DNA of 64,000 nucleotides from Escarpia spicata (Eukaryota > Annelida > Polychaeta > Sabellida > Siboglinidae), in contig OZ023213.1 in assembly GCA_963995525.1 (NCBI GenBank), positions 18,115,965 through 18,179,964 of the forward strand. The letters are read 5' to 3'. The translations under genes were made by a program, and so were the position numbers. Shown one piece after another: positions 37,644 through 49,229 of the stretch (the first letter of the stretch is position 1; each line of letters opens with the position of its first letter). The notes under the pieces were generated by a model. That model did not search any database and was not told the origin of the DNA. It was given only the letters and a program-made list of their open reading frames with translations.

Positions 37644-37803
37644 AGTTTACTGGGTCATCTCCAATTCGCGTCACGAGTTGTACACCCTGGTAGAACTTTC
37701 GTAGGCTATCTCCTATCTTTGGCAGCCTCTGTGAAGGAATTGCATCACCATGTCAGACTCAACAAAGTATGTCGGTTAGATATGGCTATGTGGCGTAGAT
37801 TTC

Positions 37804-38322
37804 TTGCACAATGAAATGGGGTGGCCCTATTTCTTGATTAGAGAGGTGACGAATGCAGCTGACTTTACATTATATACTGATGCAGCTGCCACAGTCGGTT
37901 ATGGTTGCTTCTTTCGCAACAGATGGTTTCAGGGTAGATGGCCTCCGGAATTAATGCTTAAAGATAATGAACAGCTGTCCATGGCATTTTTGGAGCTGTA
38001 CCCGATTGTTGTTTCCGCTATGCTATGGGGATCCGAGTGGAATGGCAAACAGATTATCTTTTATTGTGACAATGAAGCTACCGTCCATATTATTAACAAA
38101 GGTAGGTCAAAAATTCAATGCATTATGAGATTAATGAGACGTCTGACATGGTGTGCAGCATCGGGAAATGTTATCATTAATGCAAAACACATCCCTGGTG
38201 TTCATAATGATATTGCCGATGCATTGTCTCGGTTCCAGATCAGCAGATTCCGACAGCTAGCACCTGGGGCAGCACTCAATCCTTGCCAGTGTCCAACGCC
38301 TTCAGACGTAATGTGGTACTAG
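37804..38322 (+). pseudogene. DIRS RNase H domain
   Basis: A 172-codon frame has FTLYTDAAATVGYGCFFRNR (first catalytic Asp), FLELYPIVVSAMLWG (Glu), IIFYCDNEATVHIINKGRSK (Asp) and HIPGVHNDIADALSRFQISR (last Asp), so all catalytic acids are in place. Its end overlaps the recombinase frame start by about 40 bp in another frame. Confidence 0.9.
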
Positions 38323-39400
38323 ATAATGTAGTCAGTGAGTTATGGGACTTGTCATTGAATGAGTCTACCAGAGCTGTATATGAAGCAGGCTTTAGAACAT
38401 TTAGAAGATTTTCAGATATGTATCTGGGTGGGAGTATGGCTATGGGCCACACATATCCACTTATATCAGAAGAAATACTCATCTACTTTGTAGCACACTG
38501 CTTCAGTTCCTTACAGATAACGTATTCTACCATTAAGACCTATCTGGCAGGTATTAGGTTTGCTTATATCAAAGCAGGTTTTCAGGACCCATGCTGTTTC
38601 CAAAATGGCCAGCCTTTTCAACGTCTGAAAACTATCCTAAAAGCAGTTAAGAAGTCACAGGACAATGTAGTTAAACCCAGGTTGCCCATTGCAGCAAACA
38701 TTCTAAACAAACTATGTAATGCTCTACGATCAGGGGTTTTTGGCCCGTGTGAAGACTTAGTCCTGGAGACTGCATTCTGTCTGGCGTTTTTGGGGTTTTT
38801 AAGATTTTGAGAATTTACAAGTCAGTCCAACACGTTTGACCCTGCAGCAGATTTGACTGTAGGAGACATTTAGATGCATGTGAAGGACACATTTTTCACA
38901 CTTCTTTTAAAAAGATCAAAGACCGATCCATTTCGTAAAGGGGTAACACTCAAATATTTCGCAACAGATAAGAATATTTGTGCTTTTAAAGTTATGCAGT
39001 CCATGTTGCATACAAGGAGTGAGATGCTAGCACAGTTACATGACCCCTTGTTTACCACTTTGGCAGGGGATCCATTAACACGCTCTTTTGTAATTAGTAA
39101 ATTAAAGATGCTTCTGTCCAGTCTTGGATACAATCCTGCTTTGTACAGTGGTCACTCATTCCGGATAGGAGCTGCCACTACAGCAGCTGATTCACACATT
39201 CCAGATAGGAGCTGCCACTACAGCAGCTGATTCACACATTCCAGATAGGAGCTGCCACTACAGCAGCTGATTCACACATTCCAGATCACATGATAAGAAC
39301 CATGGGGAGATGGAATTCAGATTGTTATTGCAGTTACATTCAGACATCTCGCAAATCATTACAAGAAGCCCAACAAGCCATGTCTAGTAACTTGTGACAT
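38283..39400 (+). pseudogene. DIRS tyrosine recombinase with internal triplication
   Basis: The N-terminal core-binding part reads LSLNESTRAVYEAGFRTFRR and YSTIKTYLAGIRFAYIKAGF. Stops occur near 38808 and 38872. The catalytic half continues LLLKRSKTDPFRKGVTLKYF, then GHSFRIGAATTAADSHIPD (HxxR) and TMGRWNSDCYCSYIQTS with the nucleophile-region tyrosines. Between the last two blocks, a 40-bp unit occurs three times (39164-39283), adding 80 bp and breaking the frame. Confidence 0.88.
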
Positions 39401-40091
39401 ATGTTGCTAACCAAGTGGACCCAAGGTAGTTGCCTACAACTTGTGGGACAGGGACCAATTAATGTTACATTTTTTGTCCATGTAGTGTTGTGAACGGCAG
39501 GGTGTTTAGTGGCATGCAGATCATATGAAAAATGTATATATTTGTTCCCACAGAGGATGTAGTCGTATGTCGAGTAATAATACTATGTGAAAGTATATGG
39601 ACATGGTGTAGGCATTTGTTGTAGTCGTTGAATACACAATTATAATGTTCACTAGTTTGACTTGTTGACAGTATGGCAGTGCTATCACATGCAATGTGAA
39701 TGTCTGATGATGTACTTAGGACACACTGCAATACAATGTGCATGGTTGAACTTCATTTAGTTGTATGTCACCTACATTGGGGTACTGCCAGTGTCAGAAG
39801 AAGCTGTTTCGTGAGCTGTATATATATATATATATATATATGTTTATACATTCATAAGTATGATATATGCGTCAATCACATTGGTACAAGTCTGACTGCA
39901 TATCCTGTTTATAACACATACTCAAATGTTTCATAGGTCACGATTTGGAATAATTACCATTATTATAATGCAACATATTGGTCGTCGGTATATAGCCTGC
40001 TACAATTAAATTTCCACCCCGTCCTTATATCTTGGGGCATTCGGTGTCAACACCTCTTGGGACATTCGGTCTCAACACCTCTTTTTGGCTC

Positions 40092-40322
40092 GGCTTGACA
40101 CCCAGAGGGATGCAGACCCAGGATTCTGGTCATGTGGCCGCAGTCACATAATCAAGTAACTGACCCAGGATCACGTCCGGTCATGTGAAATATCCTGGTC
40201 TTGCATCCTGTTCTCAGGCTGTCACAGCTGGCCCCAAAGATATCTGGCCGGACTGTCCCATTTTGCCATAATAAAAATTTGATGCATTTATCAAATGAGT
40301 TGTTGTGTTGTTCTGTCATAAA
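40092..40322 (+). repeat. DIRS-type terminal direct repeat, copy 1
   Basis: Nearly identical over 231 bp to 40743-40973, from GGCTTGACACCCAGA to GTTGTTCTGTCATAAA. Confidence 0.9.
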
Positions 40323-40742
40323 TCGAGGCATAGTGTTTATCACTGTGCAGGGTTTATGCCAGAATAGCAACAACAAGCCACTACAGGGTCAAGAGGCCAC
40401 CTAATGGGCATTCACCAACAACAAGTCACAGCAGGGTCAGAAGGCCGTATTACAGCATTCCTCTCCGCAGGGGGTAGCTAACCAATCACAACATGGGCAC
40501 CCTCTGAAACTTACTCTACCTCCTCTATGCAGGGGGTAGCTGCCCAATCATAACAGATTCCCTGGGGCATGGGAAGTCAAGCTACCCAATCATCTACATT
40601 TGCCCAGGGTTATAGGAAGAACAACTTCCACGCTCAATGCCATCTTTGTCTCTAGCACGAACAAAGTAGCACGTCACCCACCAACCAGCCCCATTTCTCC
40701 ACCTTTGTAAAATGATAGGAGGGTCAGCATCTCTAAAGGGTT

Positions 40743-40973
40743 GGCTTGACACCCAGATGGGTTCAGAACCAGGATTCTGGTCATGTGGCCGCAGTCACAT
40801 GATCAAGTAACTGACCCAGGATCACGTCCGGTCATGTGAAATATCCTGGTCGTGCATCCTGTTCTCAGGCTGTCACAGCTGGCCCCAAAGATATCTGGCC
40901 GGACTGTCCCATTTTGCCATAATAAAAATGTGATGCATTTATCAGATGAGTTGTTGTGTTGTTCTGTCATAAA
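40743..40973 (+). repeat. DIRS-type terminal direct repeat, copy 2
   Basis: Partner of 40092-40322, offset by 651 bp. Directly followed by the 17-bp ACGTTCTCTCATTGCGA word also present at 36295. Confidence 0.9.
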
Positions 40974-41380
40974 CGTTCTCTCATTGCGAGACGCTAATCG
41001 ACGCCCACCAACTACCGTAGTACAGCCGTGTACGTTTCGTTCATCACGTGGCGCCTTTCACGCCCACATAGCCGAGATACGGCTCTATTGTCCTCGTGTG
41101 TTCACAGTAGGCAGTTACGCCTCGTAATTTGTATTCGTCGGAAATACCGGGGTTGAATGTTACATCCCCCGGCATACCCTTGCAATCGGCGTGCATAAAT
41201 GTTCGAGATCCCGATAACTACTTATACCGGACTTCACGACTCTCATTATGAGTGAGCAATAACACTTTGTTATTTTCTTCTTTTAACATATGTTAATATA
41301 TGTATGCACCTGTACATGTGATACATTACTGTGACAAGGAAATCCTTTAATAGTTGGCCAATAATAATAATAGTTTTTAG

Positions 41381-42466
41381 GGTTCTGTTCTTGGGCCTTT
41401 GCTTTTTACTCTTTACACCACGCCACTAAGCTCTGTTATACAAAAACATAACTTAGATCATCATCTTTATGCTGATGACACTCAGATTTACATTTCGTTG
41501 GCTACCCCGGATACAAATCGCTCCCTTAACCAACTTAGTGATTGCCTTCAAGATATCTTCCATTGGATGACTGACAGCAAGTTGAAATTAAATGCAAATA
41601 AAACTGAATTGATCATTATTGGTACTCGAATGCAGCGTTGTAAACTGGATGGTTTTTTCCCTACGCGTATTTTGAATCAGTACATCACGCCAGCAACCTC
41701 GGTGCGTAATCTAGGAGTAATCTTTGATAGAAACTTCAATTTCCGACAACATATATCTCAAACATGTCGCTGCTGTTTTTATCATATTCGTGATCTTCGC
41801 CGTATTCGCCGGTATATGTCATTTTCTGTTGCTAAGACTATTGCAACAGCGCTTGTTAGCAGCAGAATTGACTATTGCAATTCCCTCCTTTATAATATCG
41901 CTAGCAAGGATATCACAAAACTTCAGCGTGTCCAAAATTGTCTAGCAAGAGTAGTTACAAAATCTCCTCGTTTTTCTCGCTCTGTGCCACTTTTGAAGTC
42001 TTTACATTGGCTTCCTGTACGATATCGTATAATTTTTAAGATCTGTACCATTACATATCAGGCACTGTCCAATAAGCAACCATCTTATTTGCATTTATTG
42101 CTTACTCCTGTAAGAAAATCTATCCAGCTTCGATCATCTAGTTCTGACCTACTTTTTGTTCCTAGAGCCAACACTAACATTGGAACTAGGGCTTTTTCTG
42201 TTGCTGCACCAACTCTTTGGAATATGCTTCCTCTTAGTGTTAGATCAGTTGAAAATATTACAAAATTCCGTCGTCATTTAAAAACGTATCTTTACAACCT
42301 TGCTTATCCACCTTAGCTCCCTAGCGCCTTGACCCATCTGTTGACAACTGGAAAACTACTTATGGACTTTGAGATTGACCAACCCTTTTGTTTTGATGCG
42401 CCTCTGAGCTTGGTTTCCAAGGATTTAGGCGCAATAGAAGTTATCTTATTATTATTATTATTATTA
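41381..42466 (+). mobile_element. L2/CR1-like LINE, 5'-truncated, 305-codon open RT end
   Basis: The open frame begins inside the [20 protein letters not shown] block and continues [13 protein letters not shown] (catalytic), [75 protein letters not shown] and [20 protein letters not shown], ending at TAG (42314-42316). The 3' end is an (ATT)n tail near 42445-42466. It is 5'-truncated within the reverse transcriptase and has no stops, so it is a fairly young insertion. Confidence 0.92.
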
Positions 42467-42746
42467 ACTGTATATTTGTATCGTTTAGTTGGTTTATTAT
42501 AGTTATTAAATTGGTATTTCACTTGCACTCCCACGATAAACCCCCTGTGTTGTGTCATATTCCTGTTCTACCCATTGTTGTCGCACCTGGACCATTGTCA
42601 CGAGTCCGTCCCATTTGGTGCCGCCAGTCCATGATCCAAATTTGTGACACTAAGAACAATTAGTAATGCGCGACATGCATGTATTGAAAAGCATAGGTAC
42701 ATCGGTATGCCATAGGCCCTAATGTTATATGAGCTTAAGATTTCAG

Positions 42747-42820
42747 AAGGGCGTTGTTTCTACACAACAAGCCTCGCAACCACAGCAAGCCAGGCCGCTG
42801 TAGACAGGTGCGGCGCATCG
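42747..42820 (+). pseudogene. PON-like exon 2 of the third copy, still open
   Basis: 74 bp (71 + 3), acceptor TTTCAG, donor GTAAGT. It reads RALFLHNKPRNHSKPGRCRQ then VRRI; the structural Cys is kept. Flanks on both sides also match the other two exon 2 copies (CGGTATGCCATAGG upstream, GTAAGTGTTGAACT downstream). No later PON exon was found before 64000, and its exon 1 (32717) is dead, so I treat it as a relic. Confidence 0.75.
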
Positions 42821-45800
42821 GTAAGTGTTGAACTGTTGCGATTAGCGTGATACCTTCAAATAATATATAATATCTAGTCTGGTTGTTCGGACGTACAACA
42901 AATATATAACCTCAAACGGTTATACATTTAATTGCATAAGGCTGCAAGGAGAAGAAGGGGGTGATTATGCGTTTGTGACTACGGGTATTAAAATCGAATT
43001 ATTTCTGTTTACTTAGGTTGTTCCTGACCGTAGGCGTTGGCCTTGGTGGTTAAGTTTCTAGATTTCCGTCTGAATGCTCTACGTTTACAAATTCTTGACA
43101 AAGCGGTATTTAAGAAGAAGAAGAAGAATGTGTTTATTTAACCCAAACATTTGATTATACATACAATACATCCATATCAAAAATAAAATTAAAATAATAC
43201 AAATATAAACCTTATGGTAAACATGGTATAATGCATGGTAAATAACAAAACAGTAGGGTCAGGAGACTCCTCTAAGACTCTTGTACTGTATAAAGCTGAC
43301 AGACTCTTGTACTGTATAAAGCTGATAGGTGCAATTTTGTCAGTTACCTGATCATTTTATATATAAAAAAATTTAACATACTTGGTAAATCATTGTGAAC
43401 AATGTGTACTAAGCTTTTCTTTGACTATATCGGGAATGTTATTTAGTAAAAGTGGCAAATCATGCCTAAGACATTTATTTGTAAATTCATGTTTAGTTTT
43501 ATAAGTGTATATTTTATTCTTGACTCTTATATCATGATTATGTACCTCATAGTTAAACATTATTCTCCAGTTTTGTAAATAAACTGCTAAGTCATTGTGT
43601 AGATATTTATTGTAAAAATTTAATTGTTGTAATTTAAGGATGTCATCTATTTTTAACAATTTTTGTGTGAAGTTGTTCTGTATGGGAAATATGGTTACTT
43701 AAGGTAATAATTCTCAGGGCTTTTTATAACTTTTATTATTCTGTGTATATATGATGAATAGCAGGGGTCCTAAGATTGAACCTTGTGGTACATCTGTTGT
43801 TATTGATAACATATTTTATATTGTTAATTTTCGTATATTGTCAATTTCCGTATATTGTCTATGATTTGTTAGGTAACTGCTGAATAAGTTCAAATTTGTT
43901 TCATGTGTGCCATAATATTTCAATTTGTCAATTAAAATTAAATGGTCAATGGTATCAAAGGCTTTTGAAAGATCTAGGTAAATATTTATATGTATTTCAT
44001 CCTTATCAAGTTGGGTTATTTTTATATCTATTAATTCTAGAGCCGCATATACAGTTGAATGATTAGGTCGGAATCCATACTGATGGTCCAAAAAAAGTCT
44101 TTTAAGTAAGATGATGATATATAGGCATATAATTATTTAATACTGTTGGCTCACCTTTTTTTATAAATTGGAATTACCTGAGCAAGTCTTAGTTTACCAG
44201 GGAATATTCCTGTGGTTAATACTGGATTTGTTAATAAAGTTAAATATTTGGTTAATGCACGTTCAAGCATGTTTAGCAGTTTGATGGAGAGACCATGACA
44301 TCCACAACTACTTCTGTTGGGTAGATTAATTATAGTTCTCTTTATGGTATCTTTTTCAGCGTAACTAAATGTTCAATTACACTTTACTATTTCATATAAA
44401 TAATATGAATGATCATGAATGCCTTAGTATTTCATATAATTTGCTAGATTACAACCTATATTGGTAAATAATGTATTGAATTTATTTGCAATTTCTAATT
44501 TGTCTGCCACAATAGAATCGGATTCTTTGAAATATTTTGGAAATTATTTATTAATTTTATCTTTAGACAGGATTTCATTTATAGTTTTCCAAGTGTTTTT
44601 ATATCAAATTTTAATTGATTAAAACATTTGTCAAAATATAATTGCTTTGCTTTGCGGAAACTTCTTTTCAAAATACTATTGTATGTTTTGAGATTAATCA
44701 ATAATAAGCCATATTCGGACGATTCGGGGTTTGTTATTTGTAAAGTTTGTCTCTGTATGTTATTGAGGTTACAAGCCTCGAGTTATCCATGTAGACTTTT
44801 TATGCTTATATTTATTAAATTTCACTAATTTGCTAGTCATATATTTATTTTTAGCTTGATTTATTTCATTAATGATAATGTTATAATTATAGTTTGTGTC
44901 AGCATTTGGATTTGTAATAATTTTTTGTCTATTTGAGAAGAGATTATATATAGTTTTTTAATTTTAACATAGCCTCTTTATTTTGTACATTAACTAGTAT
45001 ACATTTTGTGGGATGTTCCTCTTTTAGAGCAGTGTCCATGAACATAAAATATGGTTGATGATCAGAATTTTTTTAAATTAATATTCCTGCTGTACTTTGT
45101 AAAATATGTTTAGTTAATTTACAAAACAATTATCAATAAGGTACCAGTACATGTTGTAAACCTTGTAGGAAGAGTGATTTGAGAGAAGATACTGAATGAT
45201 GTTAACATGTCAAAGAAAGTGCTACAGTGTTCTTGCTCGTTAATTTTTAGCATATTTATATTGTAGTCCCCTGCACGAAATTAGTTGTTTTGATGATGTT
45301 GAGTAGATGATATGACCATTGTAGATTCATTGATGAATTCGTTATAATTTTAATTTAAAGGCTTTGGAGGTCGGTATATATTTCCTATTGTGACTGTCTG
45401 TGATAAGCCTCTTCCATTTACTTGTATTATTTTCCCCTCCTATTGTCCATACATATTTAATTTCATATTTACTTCATAACCAAAGTGTTTATCTATATAT
45501 ATTAATAATCCCCCTTTAGTGCTGCAACTGTTTCCTTGGAATATAAAGTCTTATCCATTTAATTGAATTAGTGATAAGTCACCATTATTAGAGAGCCAGC
45601 TCTTGAAGACACATTATACTACTAATAAGTTATTTACAAATGCCTCGAGTTCACTAAACTGTGCGTTAATGGACAGTATATTTGAGCTTAGTATACTGAA
45701 ATGTTTATTATTGTTTTGGACTAATAAGTTGTTTTTTTTTAATCATAATATGACGATCGGTGTATTATTGGCAGTTAATTATTTTAATTAATAGTGTTAC

Positions 45801-46418
45801 TGATGCTTAACATATTACTTAGACAATTTTTTGTAATACATACGTATTGCTCTGTAAATTGGAGAAAAGTTGCGTCAGTTATCATTTACCTGTATTTTTT
45901 ATTTTAATGAGATCAGCATATTGTCAATGTGCAATAATGTTTCAGTGCAGTAATGTTTCAGTAAGAGTGTGTCTTTAGTGTTTCAGTTACAATATTTGTT
46001 AATAATATTTGTCTTTTGTTCATGTAAAGCTAAAGCGGTGCATGATAAGTTGCTACTTAAAGTGTGAGAGATAAAAAACTGATTATGTTTAGACAAAATA
46101 CTAGAAAAAAAACGATGTAATAGAAACAAATCAGGACCATTTGACAAGATGGTCCGAAAAAGAAATTTTATAATAAAACTGTATTTCTAGTGGTAGGAGC
46201 TATTGCACTGTAATGCATTTTAACCAAAATTCTAATGCATTTTAAACGAACACATGGTAGGTGTTTGACCAACATAATCATACATTGAAACGAAAGCAGA
46301 TCAATATTATTAATTAATGCCTGATATAATGTTGCCTTAAGGCTGTTTAGCACAGGAGTAAATAAAATTGGTCAGACAATTTAACCATTTCATAAAAAAG
46401 AAAAACTGGACAATACAT

Positions 46419-46870
46419 AGTACACGTAAATAATAACATAAAAATGCATGACAAAAAATATTAACACAATTCATGTGAACTAATGTCATATTGCACAAAA
46501 TAATGTACTTTTACAACTCAGTGTAAAAATAACATACTATTTTAAATATCCAAGTCGGAGTAAATATATTGGTCTGACAACAGTTATTTATAGTACACGT
46601 AAATAAAACATAAAAATGCATGACAAAAAATATTAACACAATTTAAGTGAATTGAAGACATATTGGCATTGCAAAAAGTAATGTACTTTTACAATTCAGT
46701 GTAAAAATAATGTAAAAATAATAGTACACGTAAATAATAACATAAGAATGCATAACAAAGAAATATTTACGCAATATATGTGAACATTTTTGTGAGCTAA
46801 AGTCATATTGGCACTGCAAACATGTAATGTACTTTTACAACTCTGTGTAAAAATAACTTACTATTTTAAA
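46419..46870. repeat. Three imperfect tandem copies of a 130-170 bp unit
   Basis: TAGTACACGTAAATAA starts units near 46419, 46590 and 46720, each followed by AATGCATGACAAA-like and AATGTACTTTTACAA blocks. It lies between ORF1 and the endonuclease region of the LINE. Confidence 0.85.
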
Positions 46871-46914
46871 TGTCCAAGTCGGGTGAGTGGCCACGGAGTT
46901 AATGATACACATTA

Positions 46915-47639
46915 CTCGTATTTGTGAAGATCAATCATGGCACTCATTACGTGGACAACGTTGTTTTTGTCCTTGATCAGTACCTTTTCATTGAATGTCC
47001 AACAGTCACTTATCGTGTTGTCTTGTTCAGTTGTCTCGCTTGATAGGCCATTTTCGAGCGCAGAGATGTTAAGTCGTCATTAATGTAGATCTTTGACATT
47101 TGCTTTGATTTTCCGTCGGTCAGCGATTTCAGTGCAGTTCGTTATTTGAAGACTGCGTCGCGCGTTCTCTCGCTGCGGAAACGTACGATGACTTGTCGCG
47201 GTCTGGCTTGGTTGTCTAGAGTTCGCCCAATTCTGTGAACTCTTTCTATGTCGCAGACATCAATGGGAGGAGAAATGTTCATGTGTTCATTGAAGAGTGT
47301 CATCACGTTTTCCTTCAAGTCTGCCCCTTGATAATTTTCTACTAGACCACTTACTCGTAGATTAGCCCTACGACTGTACTGTTCGTTTGCATCTGTTTGC
47401 ACTTCCAGATTGGCAATTGTATACTCCAGGCTTTGAATCTTCTTGTCCTTTTTTTCTAGCTGAGTTTGTAGTTTCTTTAATGTAACGTGAAGTTCTCGAA
47501 TTTGGTCAGATAGTTCGCCCGGGAACAGCACAGATTTCATATTGTCTAAAACCGCGCAGTCATTGAAAAGTTTTAGTATCGTGAGTGCCTGCTGGTCATT
47601 GTCACTGGACAACGAACCTGTCTTTCTAGGCCTAGACAT
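46915..47639 (-). pseudogene. LINE ORF1 protein (coiled coil plus RRM-like domain), broken
   Basis: A 165-codon open frame has a heptad-rich segment (ELHVTLKKLQTQLEKKDKKI), then LRVSGLVENYQGADLKENVM, DIERVHRIGR and PRQVIVRFRSERTRDAVF, the layout of L1-type ORF1 RNA-binding proteins. After one stop and a later frameshift it continues MSKIYINDDLTSLRSKMAYQ and WTFNEKVLIKDKNNVVHVMS, the usual C-terminal domain. Confidence 0.85.
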
Positions 47640-47640
47640 G

Positions 47641-48813
47641 TCTGTTGTCGAGTTTTACGTAAGACAGGGTATTGCGTAAGACATGCAAGGGCTGTTTGTC
47701 ACTGGCGTGCGTCGAGTCAGCGAAGTCAGCGATACTTAACGAGAATCAATGCGTTTGCGAAACTTTCCGTTGAAGATGTTCAATTTTCACACCGAGTTCC
47801 ACGTCCACCAAGCCAACAAATATAAAAAAATCAATTAATTAGAAATTCCACATGTTATGCTGTGCATCCGGACATTTTTGAATATGCAGATTTTTGGCGC
47901 GCTTTTGGGATGCCGAGATGTGACGTCACTTATGATTCAAACTCGTATCAGGCCGACCCTTTCCATGCATTCAGAGCATGTTTACAAGTATAACTTTTAG
48001 GTCGAAACGAGCGTCAGAATGAGTTATTGTGCAATATTCCAACGTAATACAAACATCATAAAGGAAAAAGCAGTTATCTTACGGTTTCACATGAATCGAA
48101 TTTTATTCAAAACAACGAATGCGAATGGGCTTACAAATCGGCTAGGTTTCGCCGAGCTTGGGCTCGTTTTTAGAATAATTATATCGAATGCAACCAACGG
48201 GAGATAATCAGCGCCCTCTAGTAGATAGGCCTGGAGTTTCCCTAGTGATCAAGCTGAGAACAACGCGGAGGAATATGTAAAGGAGTGATAGGGGCTATAT
48301 AGGCCAGCCACAAAGGAAATTCAGCCTCACTCTCTGGTTTGGTTTGATTCAGTGTATCCTATTGGCTCGCCAATCACAAAAATTCTGTGTTCTGTTTTTA
48401 TGTCGATTTAGTTATATTTATTATCTCTGTTTTGCCCACCCTCCTCCCTGTATCACTTTACTTGTTGGTTCAGAACCTTTTTTAATTGGCGCTTTCACTA
48501 TAAGGGCGGAGTGACCCCCACCGTTACTATTACGGTGGTAGTGGTAAATATGGTGCAGTCATGTAGTTAGTCATGTTAGTAAGTAGATGTCTCGGAAGTT
48601 ATATGCTTAGAAATTGTAGGTATTGCTTAACAATGCTGTTGGGGCCGGCATGCTTGCTGTGTATTGATGTATGTATATATGGTGTGGTTTTATGTATATA
48701 TATGGTGTTGTTTAATATGCGTTAGTGAATAAATGTCATTAAGTTGGCCTGTTTCAGTCAACATTGGTTTTGTAACGTTGCTTTGCACAGAAAGGTGTAT
48801 GTGACAGGGGCGC

Positions 48814-48815
<2 letters not shown>
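47641..48815. other. No gene recognised; possible LINE 5' UTR at left
   Basis: The part adjoining ORF1 may be the LINE 5' UTR, but its boundary is not visible. A CRE-like TGACGTCA is at 47921 and a small hairpin (CCACCGT/ACGGTGG) near 48520. Confidence 0.3.
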
Positions 48816-48818
<3 letters not shown>

Positions 48819-48855
<37 letters not shown>

Positions 48856-48887
48856 ATGTATATGTATGTATATGTATATATATATAA
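48819..48887. repeat. (TA)n/(TATG)n microsatellite
   Basis: TA and GTATAT runs adjoining the foldback element. Confidence 0.9.
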
Positions 48888-48889
48888 TG

Positions 48890-49228
48890 AACAGCAGATA
48901 TATTCAGTTAAATTCAATAACTGTATTCCCGAATATTACATCCACATAAAAGACTAGACTATAATGACTGGAAACTATAAGTATATAGCATTTTTTTCCT
49001 GTGATTCATAATACTTATATAAATGTGTATAGCTTTGTGACGTGTATAGCGGGCAATGCAATAGTACAAAGTATTATGGATAGTGATGCATTATATACCT
49101 CACCACGGTGTCATCACTGGAGAAATATGCCATACACTTATAGTTTTCAGTCATTATAGTCTAGTCTTTTGTGTGGATGTAATATTCGGGAATAAAGTTA
49201 TTTAATTGAACTGACTATATCTGCTGTT
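48890..49228. mobile_element. Foldback/MITE-like element with ~100-bp inverted arms
   Basis: Left arm 48890-48990 and right arm 49128-49228 are reverse complements with few mismatches (shared CCCGAATATTACATCCACA and AAAGACTAGACTATAATGAC), around a 137-bp centre. No transposase frame. Ends read AACAGCAGATATA. A target-site duplication is not obvious. Its right end abuts the unrecognised pseudogene. Confidence 0.88.
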
Positions 49229-49229
49229 A

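Larger units (their letters stand above)
36130..41130 (+). mobile_element. DIRS-type retrotransposon (Gag, RT, RNase H, tyrosine recombinase), mildly decayed
   Basis: Gag-, RT-, RNase H- and tyrosine-recombinase-like frames follow in that order, with no integrase or protease. That set defines DIRS/Ngaro-type elements, which insert by a tyrosine recombinase rather than an integrase. 231-bp direct repeats (40092-40322 and 40743-40973) follow the recombinase, and a 17-bp word is shared between 36295-36311 and 40973-40989, consistent with the split-repeat ends of this order. I saw no methyltransferase frame. It is broken by a stop or frameshift near 36833, TAG at 37642, stops near 38808 and 38872, and a triplication in the recombinase. 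It lies between exons 1 and 2 of the third PON copy. Confidence 0.88.
43105..47640 (-). mobile_element. Near full-length LINE with ORF1 and ORF2, internally deleted
   Basis: Reading down the minus strand: ORF1 (47639-46915); a repeat-bearing spacer; decayed endonuclease near 45400-45230 (IYRPPKPLN, GDYNINMLKINEQEH); finger/palm at 43816-44091 (DHQYGFRPNHSTVYAALELI, NIYLDLSKAFDTIDH); TDVPQGSILGPLLFIIYT near 43790-43740; then an abrupt jump to the C-terminus LKLQQLNFYNKYLHNDLAVY at 43390-43690. The YADD block and much of the palm/thumb are deleted at about 43700-43740. The 3' end is a (TTC)n tail near 43110-43128. Confidence 0.88.

Noticed and set aside
43390..43690. Separate 89-codon gene
   Set aside because: It is the C-terminus of the LINE ORF2 whose finger region lies at 43816-44091.
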